Assembly: GCA_964484265.1 (NCBI GenBank)
Contig: CAZAFH010000009.1
Location: 1-64,000, forward strand
DNA from: SIAQ01 sp964484265
GTDB taxonomy: Bacteria > Planctomycetota > Planctomycetia > Gemmatales > Gemmataceae
DNA length: 64,000 bases
Reading direction: 5' to 3'
In this document: positions 27,428 through 36,691 of the stretch, piece after piece
Position numbering within the stretch: the stretch's first letter is position 1
Layout of the letters: every line of letters starts with the position of its first letter
Made by a program: the position numbers and the translations under genes
Notes under the pieces: generated by a model
What the model saw: the letters and a program-made list of their open reading frames with translations, nothing else
Database searches by the model: none
What the model was told of the DNA's origin: nothing

Positions 27428-27515
27428 ACCTCGTGGATTCTGGTTGCGTAACACTCGGACACTCTGTAATATTCTCTTACCTACCTCGAATCCCACCTGT
27501 TGGAGAATCTCGTCG

Positions 27516-28847
27516 ATGAAGCGGTTCCTCACTCTATTTTTGCTCTGTTCCATCGCCAATATTGTTCACGCCGAGGATTGGCCGACGTGGCGCGGCCCGC
27601 GCCTCGACGGCAGTTCCACGGAGAAAAACATCCCGACGAAATGGAGCGTCGTAAAGAACAAAAAAACCGGCGAAATGCAGATGGAGAACATCGCCTGGGC
27701 GGCGCCGATTCCGGGTATCGGCCATTCGTCGCCCATTATTATTGGCGACAAGGTGTTCGTCACGAGCTGTTTGCTGAAAGAGCAAAAACGCATCCTCGTG
27801 CGGCTCGATCGCAAGACCGGCAAAATCGACTGGCAGCGCGAAGTCTGCGAATCGCCCCTCGAACCGAAACACCGGCTAAACAGCTATTCCAGTTCCACGC
27901 CGGCGAGCGACGGCAAGCTCGTCTACACCAGCTTCGTCCGCGTGCGCAAAAAGACCGACAACGACGGCCCGCCTTCCAAACCGCGCGAAAAAAGCCGGCT
28001 CTCGCCCGACCTCGTGCCCGACATGCTCATAACGGCATGGGATTTCGACGGCAACAAGGTGTGGGAAAAAGTCCCGGGCCGATTCTATTCGACGCACGGC
28101 TACAGCAGTTCGCCGATCTTTCACAAAAACCTGGTCATCATCAACGGCGACCAGGACGCCGAGGCGTTCATCGTCGCGCTTGACAAAACCACGGGCGAGG
28201 AAAAATGGCGGATCAACCGGCCGAACCGCCTGCGTTCCTACTGCGTGCCTCTCATCGTCGAAGCCGGTGGAAAGACGCAGATGGTCCTTTCCGGTTCGCT
28301 GGGTATCACCAGCTACAACCCCGACGATGGCTCGCCGATCTGGAATATCGACGGTCCGACGCAACAATACGTCGCCTCGCTGGTCTACGGCGACGGACTG
28401 CTCTTCATGACCGCAGGCTTCCCGACGTATCACAATCTCACGATTCGGCCCGACGGCAAGGGCGACGTCACCAAGACGCACATCCAGTGGCATGAATCCA
28501 AAACGATCTCAAAGAAAGCGTCGTATGTGCCCTCGCCGTTGGCGGTGGACAAGCACTTTTACATGATTTCCGATCTCGGCTGGCTGTCGGTTTTCGACGC
28601 CCAGAAAGGCACGCGAATTTTCATGGAGCAGCTCGGCAAGCACCATAGCGGCTCGCCGGTCCTCACGGATGGCCATGTCTACATCACCGACGACGACGGC
28701 ATCACCTACGTGCTCAAGGCCAACGCCAAGTTCGACGTCGTGAGCCGCAATCCGCTTGGCGACGAGTGCTACTCGTCACCCGCGGTGTCGCAGGGGCAGT
28801 TGTTTATTCGGACGAATAACTTCCTGTTCTGCATTGGGAAGAAGTGA
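27516..28847 (+). CDS. Secreted PQQ-type beta-propeller protein
   Basis: About 443 residues from the ATG at 27516, with TGGAGAA upstream. A signal peptide (MKRFLTLFLLCSIANIVHA) is followed by EDWPTWRGPRLDGSS, the usual opening of planctomycete outer-membrane-assembly/PQQ-like propellers. Repeated blades carry DRKTGKIDWQ, DKTTGEEKWR and AQKGTRIF motifs. These proteins are periplasmic and may bind PQQ or act only as scaffolds; no catalytic calcium site could be confirmed by eye. Confidence 0.85.
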   Translation: MKRFLTLFLLCSIANIVHAEDWPTWRGPRLDGSSTEKNIPTKWSVVKNKKTGEMQMENIAWAAPIPGIGHSSPIIIGDKVFVTSCLLKEQKRILVRLDRKTGKIDWQREVCESPLEPKHRLNSYSSSTPASDGKLVYTSFVRVRKKTDNDGPPSKPREKSRLSPDLVPDMLITAWDFDGNKVWEKVPGRFYSTHGYSSSPIFHKNLVIINGDQDAEAFIVALDKTTGEEKWRINRPNRLRSYCVPLIVEAGGKTQMVLSGSLGITSYNPDDGSPIWNIDGPTQQYVASLVYGDGLLFMTAGFPTYHNLTIRPDGKGDVTKTHIQWHESKTISKKASYVPSPLAVDKHFYMISDLGWLSVFDAQKGTRIFMEQLGKHHSGSPVLTDGHVYITDDDGITYVLKANAKFDVVSRNPLGDECYSSPAVSQGQLFIRTNNFLFCIGKK

Positions 28848-28852
28848 AATGC

Positions 28853-28933
28853 AAGCCCAGGGATGAGCGTCATCGAACCCCTGGGATGATAGTCGCCGAT
28901 CCCAAGGGTTCGGAGTACCTCACCCTTGGGCTT
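28853..28933. repeat. CCCAGGG-type paired hairpin element
   Basis: Two hairpins in tandem: AAGCCCAGGG...CCCCTGGGA and ATCCCAAGGG...CACCCTTGGGCTT, joined by about 14 bases. The outer ends are also complementary, so the whole 80-nt unit can fold into one cruciform. Same family as 44564-44643 and 51590-51667. Here it lies between convergent genes and may stop transcription. Confidence 0.75.
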
Positions 28934-28941
28934 GAAATCTC

Positions 28942-30120
28942 TTACCAATCCCCCACGCTGCCGTCTTTGTAATTCACCCGTTGCAACAATTCTTGTTGGA
29001 ACGGGTGTTTCTTTACCTCGGCCTCGTTGATCGTGATGCCCAGGCCCGGTTTCATGTTCGGCCTGACGATGCGTCCCGCCTTCTCGACGGTGAAGCCCTC
29101 CTGCACGACATCTTGCCGCCAGGGCACGTCGGCGTGGACGGTTTCGCAGATGATGTAACTCGGCTGCGAGAAGCCGAACTCCAGCGACGCCGCCGTGCTG
29201 ACAGGCCCCTGCGGGTTGTGCGGCGCCAGGGCGATGCGATGCGCCTCGGCCAGGGCGGCGATGCGGCGTGCCTCGGTGAAGCCTCCGCAATGCGTCAAAT
29301 CGAGCTGGCAGATTTCGCAAGCACGCGCGTTGAACAGATCGCGGAATGAAGCGAGATTCGTCACGCGCTCGCCGGTCGCGATCGGCGTCGAGACGGCGGC
29401 GTTGATCGCGGCCAGGCCATCCACGCTTTCCGGCCAGCACGGCTCTTCGAGGAAGTACAATCCGTACGGTTCCAGGGCGTGAGCAAACTTCAGCCCCATC
29501 GCCGGTGATGGCCGAGCATGGCAATCGACCATGATGTCGATCGATTCGCCGACCGCCTCGCGCATCGCCTTTACCGCCGCCTCGGCAGCACGGATCGGCT
29601 TCAAGCCCTCGATCGGTTGCGTCGGCGGGACGGCCATCGACTTGAATGCCGTAAACCCGTCGGCGACAGCCTGGCGTGCGAGATCGCCGAAGCGTTTGGC
29701 TTCGTCGACAGCGGTTTCGTAAAAGTCCTCCATTCGTCCGCCGCCGAGATGACAGTAGGTGCGAACGAAATCGCGCACCGGTCCTCCGAACAGCTTCGAG
29801 CAAGGCAATCCCGCGACTTTGCCCAGGATGTCCCAAAGCGCGATGTCGATCCCTGCGATAGCGGTGGCGCGGATGATTCCCGAGCCGTGCCAAAAATGCT
29901 GGCGAAACATCATCTGCCAGAGGTGCTCGGGCCGCGTCGGGTCTTCGCCGATGAGAAGCTGACTGAGGTCTTCGATGGCGCCGACGACGCCGCGCGTATG
30001 CCATTCGAGGGTCGCCTCGCCCCAGCCAAAGAGTCCGTCTTGATCGGTGACGACCTTGACGAAGATCCAGTTGCGCATGCGCGCGTGGCAGACGTGGGTC
30101 TCGATCTTGGTGATTTTCAT
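28942..30120 (-). CDS. Enolase-superfamily sugar acid dehydratase (galactonate dehydratase-like)
   Basis: 392 residues from the ATG at 30120 (MKITKIETHVCHARM). Members of the mandelate racemase subgroup abstract the proton next to a carboxylate and eliminate water. Visible motifs: the general base segment TAFKSMAV, metal ligands in IDIMVDCHARPS, YFLEEPCWPES and TPIATGERVT, and the catalytic histidine in LAPHNPQGPVS, which is typical of D-galactonate dehydratases. Sugar-acid substrate is probable; it could serve the deoxysugar oxidation genes at 50.6-55.9 kb, but that link is only an inference. Confidence 0.85.
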   Translation of the reverse strand: MKITKIETHVCHARMRNWIFVKVVTDQDGLFGWGEATLEWHTRGVVGAIEDLSQLLIGEDPTRPEHLWQMMFRQHFWHGSGIIRATAIAGIDIALWDILGKVAGLPCSKLFGGPVRDFVRTYCHLGGGRMEDFYETAVDEAKRFGDLARQAVADGFTAFKSMAVPPTQPIEGLKPIRAAEAAVKAMREAVGESIDIMVDCHARPSPAMGLKFAHALEPYGLYFLEEPCWPESVDGLAAINAAVSTPIATGERVTNLASFRDLFNARACEICQLDLTHCGGFTEARRIAALAEAHRIALAPHNPQGPVSTAASLEFGFSQPSYIICETVHADVPWRQDVVQEGFTVEKAGRIVRPNMKPGLGITINEAEVKKHPFQQELLQRVNYKDGSVGDW

Positions 30121-30261
30121 GGTGGTCGTAGCTCGGTTGGAAAATTCATGACCTTCGGCGAGGACACATTCAAACGGAGTCGGGCCGATTGACATGGTAT
30201 CGTTGCACCCAGTACAATCAACTATTATTCGTTTCATCAAATTTTTTTTCTGGAGTTTTCC

Positions 30262-31209
30262 GTGCAGAAAATCAGGCGAAATGGTTTCACGCTTATCGAA
30301 TTGCTCGTGGTGATTGCCATTATTGCCATCTTGATCGCGTTGCTCGTGCCCGCGGTGCAGAAGGTTCGCGAGGCGGCGGCCCGACTGCAGTGTACGAACA
30401 ACATGAAACAAGTCGGGATCGGTATGCATGGCTACCACGACGCAAACAAAAAGTTTCCGCCGGCACAGCCGATGGGCTTTTTCAACTCGGCGTGGTACAG
30501 CGACCCGGCGGTGCAAGACGCGAACCGGAGTTGCTGGATCGGGTTTCTCTTGCCCTATATCGATCAGGTTCCAATGTCGGAGCAATTGGCAGCTTTCCTG
30601 AAGGCGCCGACGGCAAGCCATACCTGTTTCGCGAGTTTTGCCCAGATTTCGATGCCTGCATTGCTTTGTCCCTCAGACCCGAATCGCGATAAATTTGGCG
30701 CCGTTACAGGCAACAGTCAGGGTACGCATGTGAACATCGTTGTTTGCATTGGCAGCGGATACGCGACTCCGACGGCAGACCCGAAGGGCCTCAAGCTCGA
30801 TGGTATTTTCTTCGGCAGGTCGGCGGTAAAGATGGTTGAAATCACCGACGGAACATCCAACACACTAATGACGAGCGAACTGATCATGTCACCCGACACG
30901 ACAAGTCAACACGACGTGCGCGGCCGAATTTGGAACTCGATTCACGCCGGTACGGCGTTCTCGACGATCTTTCCACCCAATTCGACAGTCGGCGACAATG
31001 TTCAAGGTTACTGCCTGGCGCTTCCATATGCGCCTTGTGCCTCGCAATCCACCACCAATGCCTATGCGCTGGCGCGAAGCCATCATGGCGGCGGAGTCAA
31101 CGCAGGCCTGGCGGATGGAACCGTTCGATTTTTCGCCAACACCATCAATCCAGCCGCTTGGTTGGCGCTCGGAACACGCGCCGGGAACGAGACAGTCAAT
31201 ACCGACTGA
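30262..31209 (+). CDS. DUF1559 pseudopilin-like protein
   Basis: 315 residues from a GTG at 30262 with TGGAG upstream. The N-terminus is a type IV prepilin-like signal (RRNGFTLIELLVVIAIIAIL) cut before Phe, followed by a hydrophobic helix and the DUF1559 domain with AAARLQCTNNMKQVGIGMHG, GTSNTLMTSEL and the C-terminal GLADGTVRFFANTI. These proteins are massively expanded in planctomycetes and probably form or decorate secretion or surface structures. A lipoprotein gene follows 45 bases downstream. Confidence 0.93.
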   Translation: MQKIRRNGFTLIELLVVIAIIAILIALLVPAVQKVREAAARLQCTNNMKQVGIGMHGYHDANKKFPPAQPMGFFNSAWYSDPAVQDANRSCWIGFLLPYIDQVPMSEQLAAFLKAPTASHTCFASFAQISMPALLCPSDPNRDKFGAVTGNSQGTHVNIVVCIGSGYATPTADPKGLKLDGIFFGRSAVKMVEITDGTSNTLMTSELIMSPDTTSQHDVRGRIWNSIHAGTAFSTIFPPNSTVGDNVQGYCLALPYAPCASQSTTNAYALARSHHGGGVNAGLADGTVRFFANTINPAAWLALGTRAGNETVNTD

Positions 31210-31254
31210 AGTTCAGAGGCCCCAGGCAATCGCCTCGGTATTCGGGAAATCCAG

Positions 31255-31647
31255 ATGAAACAACTCCTGACCGCATTTGTCGCGATATCGCTGCCATTGA
31301 CGTTCGCGGCATGTAGTTCACCGATGGCCGAGGTGTCGGGAACCGTTTATGTGGACGGACAGGTGCTCGAGAGCGGCGAGATCATTTTCCAGGAAGTGGA
31401 TAACAGCAAGACTCCCGTTGCCGAGAAAATCGTCAACGGAAAGTACTCCATAAAGATGCTGGCTGGTTCCAAACGAATTCAAATCAAAGCCTCGCGCCCG
31501 ACGGCAATACCAGATCCGGTCATGGGGACTGCCGCCAGAGAGGCAATGATTGCCGAGGAATTCAACGAACGAACCACGCTCAAGATGGAAGTGACCGTCG
31601 GCAAACACGAGAATGTCGATTTTCAGGTAAAGTCAATTCCTCGATAA
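31255..31647 (+). CDS. Carboxypeptidase-regulatory-like lipoprotein
   Basis: 130 residues with a lipoprotein signal (lipobox FAAC, Cys20) and one small beta-sandwich domain (VSGTVYVDGQVLESGEIIFQ, then KYSIKMLAGSKRIQIKA). Such proteins are regularly encoded right after DUF1559 genes in planctomycetes, as here (45-bp gap), which suggests a shared surface function. The role is unknown. Confidence 0.75.
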   Translation: MKQLLTAFVAISLPLTFAACSSPMAEVSGTVYVDGQVLESGEIIFQEVDNSKTPVAEKIVNGKYSIKMLAGSKRIQIKASRPTAIPDPVMGTAAREAMIAEEFNERTTLKMEVTVGKHENVDFQVKSIPR

Positions 31648-31679
31648 ATCGAGTTCACTCGGCATGTCACGACCGTCAA

Positions 31680-32204
31680 TCATTTCACGATGAGCTTGAT
31701 GTTGTGGTCCTTGGCGAACACCTTTTGCTTCGCCTGTAGATCCATGATGGCAACTTTTTCGTGGTCCTCGAATTTTCGTATGGTCTGAGATATTTGATCG
31801 GCTCTCATCTGGTTGGATTTTTTGGGATCTTCACAGATTTTTACAATCTCGCCGAAATGCCCGATGGCTTCTTCCTGAATGGTCATGACATTCGCGAAAC
31901 TCTGATAGAGATTCTGGGCACTTTCACGCGGAGGAATACTCCAGGTTTTCATGTCGGCCTTTACGGACGCCAAGACATCGGCGGCTTCTTTTTGGGTTCG
32001 ACGCACCTCCTGAACGTTTGGATTTTGCCCTTGAAGGACGGGCTTGATCGACTCGCCGAAATTCTGCCCCGCAGAGGAGAGACGCTGTAGAGACCGGACG
32101 AGGTTATCGTTGAAGGTTACCGCTTCCTTGCTCCCGCATCCCGGAAGGATAGCAAGAGTTGCAACGAAGGTAAGAATGTTCACGCACACCAGCATAGGAC
32201 GCAT
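31680..32204 (-). CDS. Helical lipoprotein of unknown function
   Basis: 174 residues. The signal peptide ends in LPGC (Cys23), and the mature part is almost wholly alpha-helical with regular heptad-like spacing (RSLQRLSSAGQNFGESIKPV and QTIRKFEDHEKVAIMDLQAK), so coiled coils are likely. No family was recognised. It converges on the preceding lipoprotein gene. Confidence 0.6.
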   Translation of the reverse strand: MRPMLVCVNILTFVATLAILPGCGSKEAVTFNDNLVRSLQRLSSAGQNFGESIKPVLQGQNPNVQEVRRTQKEAADVLASVKADMKTWSIPPRESAQNLYQSFANVMTIQEEAIGHFGEIVKICEDPKKSNQMRADQISQTIRKFEDHEKVAIMDLQAKQKVFAKDHNIKLIVK

Positions 32205-32412
32205 TCGGCAGGCTCCCTGAGTGATAATGACTCATGGGCAAGCATATCGGAGGCGTGCTCGAGACGCCATTGTAAAATCCGATTTCTGAAAGGGAGCGGC
32301 CGGCTGAATATCGTGCCGAATCATTTTTGAAGGATCGCGCATGCAAGAAGCGGCTGATCGCACCGCTACGGCACGTTCAACCGCTTCATCCAAAGACTGA
32401 TCGATTACTCGA

Positions 32413-33402
32413 CTATTTGATCACATCGGCGACGGCCTGAAAGGTGATGCGTTCGCCGCCCGATTTCAGGTCGGTGACGACTTCGATATTACGGCGAATC
32501 GTGCCGACGTCGCGCGGGTTGACCGTGACAGTCAGCACTTGGACGGCTTTGCTATCGTTGTTGGTCTGGCGTACCTGTAGCTGGCTGTCGGTGCCGGTAA
32601 TGCTGAGGATGCGGAATGGCCGCACGCCGCGGATCATGACCTTGCGATCGGTCTCGGCGCCGGCTTTGACTTCGCCCAGCGAGACGATGCTCGGGTTGAC
32701 GCTGAGCGGCGCTTCGACTTCGACGGTGACGGGCACGCGCAGCTTGGCCATGTTGGCGTTGTTGGTCTTCAGCCAGAGGTCCGTGTACCATTTCCCGGCG
32801 GGCGTGTCTTCACGCAGCTTGGCGCTGACGATGTAGGCCGTTTGGCCGTTCGGGCTTTGCACTTGCTTGATGGAGGGCTGAACGTAGTTGCTTTCGCTCG
32901 TGATCTCGGTGACGTTGGTCTGAATGCCGCCGATGAAGGTGATCGTCATCGAGCTTTCCGGCTTGGCGCCGCGTTTGACTCGGCCGAAGCCGATGCCGTC
33001 GTTCGGGCTGAAGGTGACATCCTCGCGGCTGTTGGATTGGATCCATAGGCGGACTTCCTCAAGCCGGGGCTGATCGAAGGTCACAAAGATGGTGATGGTT
33101 TTCGTGCCGATGAAGCGATTGGTGTCCATCGTGGCGATGATGGCGGTTTCCTGTCCGGGCTGAAGGTAGGTTTGCAGCGCCCGGGCCGACGAGCAGATAC
33201 CGCACGAGACGCGCACGTTGGCGATGTGCACCGCGTTCTTCGTGTTGTTCACGATTCGAAACGGATGCATGAGGATTTGCCCGCGCGGCACGGAACCGAA
33301 ATCGCGGGAGAGTTCGTCGAACATCCCGTCCGCCCAACTCTGGGCATGAGATTGTCCGATCACTCCTAGCATGGCGACTAATATGAGGCTGTATCGATAC
33401 AT
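32413..33402 (-). CDS. Secreted DUF1573 protein
   Basis: 329 residues from the ATG at 33402 (MYRYSLILVAMLGVIGQSHA is the signal peptide). The mature protein has several immunoglobulin-like DUF1573 modules: RDFGSVPRGQILMHPFRIVN with the DxGxVxxG pattern, GFGRVKRGAKPESSMTITFI and SLGEVKAGAETDRKVMIRG. The family is common in Bacteroidetes and planctomycetes and its function is unknown; a structural periplasmic or surface role is plausible. Confidence 0.8.
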   Translation of the reverse strand: MYRYSLILVAMLGVIGQSHAQSWADGMFDELSRDFGSVPRGQILMHPFRIVNNTKNAVHIANVRVSCGICSSARALQTYLQPGQETAIIATMDTNRFIGTKTITIFVTFDQPRLEEVRLWIQSNSREDVTFSPNDGIGFGRVKRGAKPESSMTITFIGGIQTNVTEITSESNYVQPSIKQVQSPNGQTAYIVSAKLREDTPAGKWYTDLWLKTNNANMAKLRVPVTVEVEAPLSVNPSIVSLGEVKAGAETDRKVMIRGVRPFRILSITGTDSQLQVRQTNNDSKAVQVLTVTVNPRDVGTIRRNIEVVTDLKSGGERITFQAVADVIK

Positions 33403-33783
33403 AATTCTTCCCTGTTTTCTCACCCTCTCGATCACGCGCCTGTTGCCGAATGAAACAGTTGATGGCGTGATAAATGAGAGTTACTTAATTCTATGTCGCA
33501 CATTCGACCTGAAATCAAACAATCACGTGTTGATTTCGTATCTACCCTTAAACTCGACAACGCGCGCATCGCAACTGACTAAAACTCGCTACTCCACCTA
33601 CTTCCATCATCTTCTTGCCAATCATAATGCGTAAAAGCTTCCACACCTGCAGTCACTACGCAACTGTCAAAATTTGCTGAGATGAAGCGAAATACCACGT
33701 GTCCAGGCAGATTCGATTCAAGTCGGCGCGGCTCATCTCGCACATGCACAGGATCAGGTCGAGCGCGCCATAACATAGACAAA
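33403..33783. other. AT-richer divergent intergenic region
   Basis: About 380 bases between the reverse DUF1573 gene and the forward mfnF gene. It is clearly less GC-rich than its surroundings, as expected for divergent promoters. I see no conserved hairpin, repeat copy or small gene that I can defend. Confidence 0.5.
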
Positions 33784-34785
33784 ATGCACAAGCGAATTCT
33801 CGGCCTGGATATCGGCGGAGCCAACTTGAAGGCGGCGCATACCGATGGCCTGGCTCACACCAAGGCGTTTGCGCTTTGGCGGCATCCCGATGGATTGACG
33901 AAAGAGTTGACGCAGCTTGCCAGCGTGTTGCCCGCGTTCGATGAGGTAGCGGTCACGATGACCGGCGAGCTTTGCGATTGTTTCGCGACCAAGCGCGAGG
34001 GTGTTGATGCGATTGTGAAAAGTGTGCGTGAGGCGTTTCCACATTCGCGAATCGTATTCTGGTCTATCGGCGGAGGCTTTGTCGATTTCGATGCCGCGCG
34101 GATAGAGCCGCTGCAACTTGCCGCCGCGAACTGGTTGGCGTCGGCACATTTGGTCGGAAAACTATTCCCTCGCGAGAACGCCCTTTTCGTGGATGCCGGT
34201 TCGACGACAACCGACATACTATTTATTCGGAAAGGTTTACCCGAACCTCGCGGTTTCACGGATTCCGAACGGCTGGCGTCCAGCGAGCTTGTGTACACGG
34301 GCGTTCGGCGGACTCCGATTTGTGCCCTCGTGGACGGCGTGGCTGCCGAGTTTTTCGCCACGATCGACGACGCCTACTTATTACTCGGATCGATCCCGGA
34401 ACGGCCCGGCGACACCGATACTGCCGACGGCCGCGACGCCACCGTGATTCACGCCCACGCTCGAATGTCTCGGATGATCTGTGGCGATGGCGAATCGGTT
34501 TCGGCCTCGACGGCCCAGAATTTGGCGCGGCAGGCGCTCGAGATTCAATGGTCGCGAGTCTCGTCGGCCATTGACAGGGTGTGCGCCGCTCGTCCTGCAG
34601 TGGAGCGCGTTGTCATCGCCGGTTCGGGCGAGATTCTGGCGCGGTCCGCGATCGCTCGATCGCACCAGAACGCGGCGCCCATCACGCCTTTGAGCGACGT
34701 GCTGGGGCCATCGCTATCCGTCGCGGCATGTGCCTACGCCGTGGCGTTGCTGGCTGCCGAAGCAGACGAACCATCGGACTTGTGA
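33784..34785 (+). CDS. mfnF: MfnF-like enzyme of H4MPT/methanofuran pathway
   Basis: 333 residues from the ATG at 33784. It belongs to the hydantoinase/oxoprolinase-related ASKHA family known as H4MPT-linked C1 transfer pathway protein. In methanogens MfnF couples the activated furan phosphate to tyramine-glutamate in methanofuran synthesis. Evidence: the nucleotide-fold start LGLDIGGANLKAAHTDG, IVFWSIGGGFVDFD, the second phosphate loop LFVDAGSTTTDILFI and VVIAGSGEILA. The next gene (mfnE) starts 20 bases on, supporting the assignment. The planctomycete cofactor is a methanofuran analogue, so the exact substrate may differ. Confidence 0.85.
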   Translation: MHKRILGLDIGGANLKAAHTDGLAHTKAFALWRHPDGLTKELTQLASVLPAFDEVAVTMTGELCDCFATKREGVDAIVKSVREAFPHSRIVFWSIGGGFVDFDAARIEPLQLAAANWLASAHLVGKLFPRENALFVDAGSTTTDILFIRKGLPEPRGFTDSERLASSELVYTGVRRTPICALVDGVAAEFFATIDDAYLLLGSIPERPGDTDTADGRDATVIHAHARMSRMICGDGESVSASTAQNLARQALEIQWSRVSSAIDRVCAARPAVERVVIAGSGEILARSAIARSHQNAAPITPLSDVLGPSLSVAACAYAVALLAAEADEPSDL

Positions 34786-34805
34786 TTTCGATATCGGAGC
34801 GTTGA

Positions 34806-35410
34806 TGTTGTACGTCATGAAAGTCGGAGGCAGTCTGTACGATTGGCCGCTCTTGCCCGCGGCTTTGCGTGCTTTTTTGACCGGGCCTCCCGACACAGAT
34901 GGAATCGTGATCATTCCCGGAGGCGGTGCGACGGCGGATGCGATACGCGCCTTCGATCAGACCTTTCATCTCGGAACTGAAGAATCGCATTGGCTGGCGA
35001 TTCGTGCGCTTTCCCTCAACGCTCGACTCTTGACAGCAATTCTTCCCGAAGCTCAGCTGATTGAAGAGCCGCGCATTGCCGAGAGCTGGCGCGGCGTCGG
35101 AGTGCTCGATCCGATGCCGATCCTCAAAGCTGACGAAGCAAATGCGGACCATTTTCCGCACCACTGGGATGTCACAAGTGATTCGCTCGCGCTAAGAATT
35201 GCGATTCTGTTGAATGCGCAAGAATTGACGCTGTTCAAATCGACGGACTCGTCTTTTACCAGTTGGCCGGAAGCAAGCGAAACCGGGATCGTGGACAAGT
35301 ATTTCGCGACGGCAATGCAGGCAGCACCCGCGAGTTTGGGTATCCGCGTCGTCAACTTGCGGCGGTGGCAAGCGGAGCGCTCGTACGAATCAGTTCCGCC
35401 AGGGCCCTGA
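34806..35410 (+). CDS. mfnE: MfnE-like amino acid kinase family enzyme
   Basis: 201 residues, with the amino acid kinase fold: MLYVMKVGGSLYDWPLL (phosphate loop), GIVIIPGGGATADAIRAF and VTSDSLALRIAILLNAQELT. In methanofuran synthesis MfnE phosphorylates aminomethylfuranylmethyl phosphate. It is in an operon with mfnF. Its last 59 bases overlap the 3' end of the convergent mfnB gene, so each gene uses the other's antisense DNA as coding sequence there. Confidence 0.85.
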
Positions 35411-36071
35411 CTTTACACGCCTCGATATCGTTGCCACGATCGCCAGAACCACATGCGGCGCCGCGCACGGCGAACCAGTCGGGCTGCACATCGATTAGCG
35501 TCGCGATTTCTTCGACTCCGAGCGACCCGGCCAGGGCGATGCGAACATCGAATTCCCGCGCGACGCCGCACAATCGCCGAATCTCACGCACGGACAACCA
35601 ATCGAGCAGAGACGGCCGACGCCCATTTGCGTGCTCTTTGCAACAGGTATCGATCAGCATGACTCCGCCGGGATGGGAGCATGCGAGTTCGAACACGTCG
35701 TCAACGCTCGGCGCCTGGGCGCATTGCCAATCGGCATAGGCTACGAGAACGAGTTTTGGAGCATCGGTTCGCCGCAAACCAGCTTCCATCGCGGGCCGCC
35801 AGTCGCCGTTCCCGGCACAGCCTGCCAGACCCCATTTGACGTACGCCAGAGACGGAATGCGCAGGTCACTTTCGCCGTCGATCCATTCACCGAGCGCGGC
35901 ACTCATGGGGCGGCGTCCTCCGACGGCACGGATAATAGCGTGGATCGCTGCATCATCGGCGCGGCCCAGCGAACCGTTGGCGGGCTCTTTGACGTCGATT
36001 AGATCGGCGCCGCCCTCGATCGCTGTCAACGCCTCGTCGGCGGAACGCACGCTTACCAGAAGTTGCGTCAT
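35352..36071 (-). CDS. mfnB: MfnB-like (5-formylfuran-3-yl)methyl phosphate synthase
   Basis: 239 residues from the ATG at 36071 (MTQLLVSVRSADEALTAIEG). It is a DUF556-family TIM-barrel enzyme that condenses two glyceraldehyde-3-phosphates to the furan precursor of methanofuran. The conserved DLIDVKEPANGSLGRAD (Schiff-base lysine region) and VKWGLAGC segments are present. The upstream ASCH gene overlaps its start by 4 bases (ATGA), and its tail overlaps mfnE by 59 bases. Confidence 0.85.
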   Translation of the reverse strand: MTQLLVSVRSADEALTAIEGGADLIDVKEPANGSLGRADDAAIHAIIRAVGGRRPMSAALGEWIDGESDLRIPSLAYVKWGLAGCAGNGDWRPAMEAGLRRTDAPKLVLVAYADWQCAQAPSVDDVFELACSHPGGVMLIDTCCKEHANGRRPSLLDWLSVREIRRLCGVAREFDVRIALAGSLGVEEIATLIDVQPDWFAVRGAACGSGDRGNDIEACKVRALAELIRTSAPLATAAS

Positions 36072-36505
36072 TGTGGATTCAATTTCTCCGGCTCTGGCAC
36101 AGAAAAGAAGCGAAACCAGCCGGGGCATTCCTGAAAAGGCAGGACTGTGGGATTCTCGAACACGAAACCGTAAAGGCCTGCCGGCTCGAACCAGGCAGGC
36201 TCGTTGCGGTGTCGTTCCCAGTCTACTAGAAAGCCGCTGCTGTCGGAGTATCGCCGGCATTCGATCAGCTCGACGGCGCCGATGATGCCGCCATACAGCT
36301 GGGTCAAGGGGCGGGTTTCGTCGGAAATATGTTTGGAAGCCTCCTCACGCGGATCCGGAATCCGTGCGGCATGGATCAGGATGCGCCCACGCCGGGCGGT
36401 TGGCCAGCGCCGGACCTCGATCGATTTGACGCCAGCGACGATCAATCCAGCCCATGGCTGTTTGACGGAGAGCGCGAATGCGAGTGTTTTCTCCGAGAAC
36501 ATCAA
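36068..36505 (-). CDS. ASCH-domain protein
   Basis: 145 residues. ASCH domains share the PUA-like fold and are thought to bind RNA or modified bases. The N-terminal AFALSVKQPWAGLIVAGVKS followed by IEVRRWPTARRGRILIHAA is the typical signature (KQPWA, E-R, G-I-HA). It overlaps mfnB by four bases (ATGA), so it is translationally coupled to a cofactor gene, though no functional link is known. Confidence 0.8.
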   Translation of the reverse strand: MMFSEKTLAFALSVKQPWAGLIVAGVKSIEVRRWPTARRGRILIHAARIPDPREEASKHISDETRPLTQLYGGIIGAVELIECRRYSDSSGFLVDWERHRNEPAWFEPAGLYGFVFENPTVLPFQECPGWFRFFSVPEPEKLNPQ

Positions 36506-36691
36506 CCAACTCCCGTCACTCAGGCGCGTTTTCCTGGCTTGACCAGATTACGGGACCCGTAGGGCCTGCCCACATTTTGCCCTGTTGCCACATTTTCGTC
36601 TGAAAAGAAAATTTGTCTTGTTGCCAAACCTAAGACACAATATATTGACGGAGATTTGTATTTCCGCTTTCCACACTTTTGGGGGGGAGTT

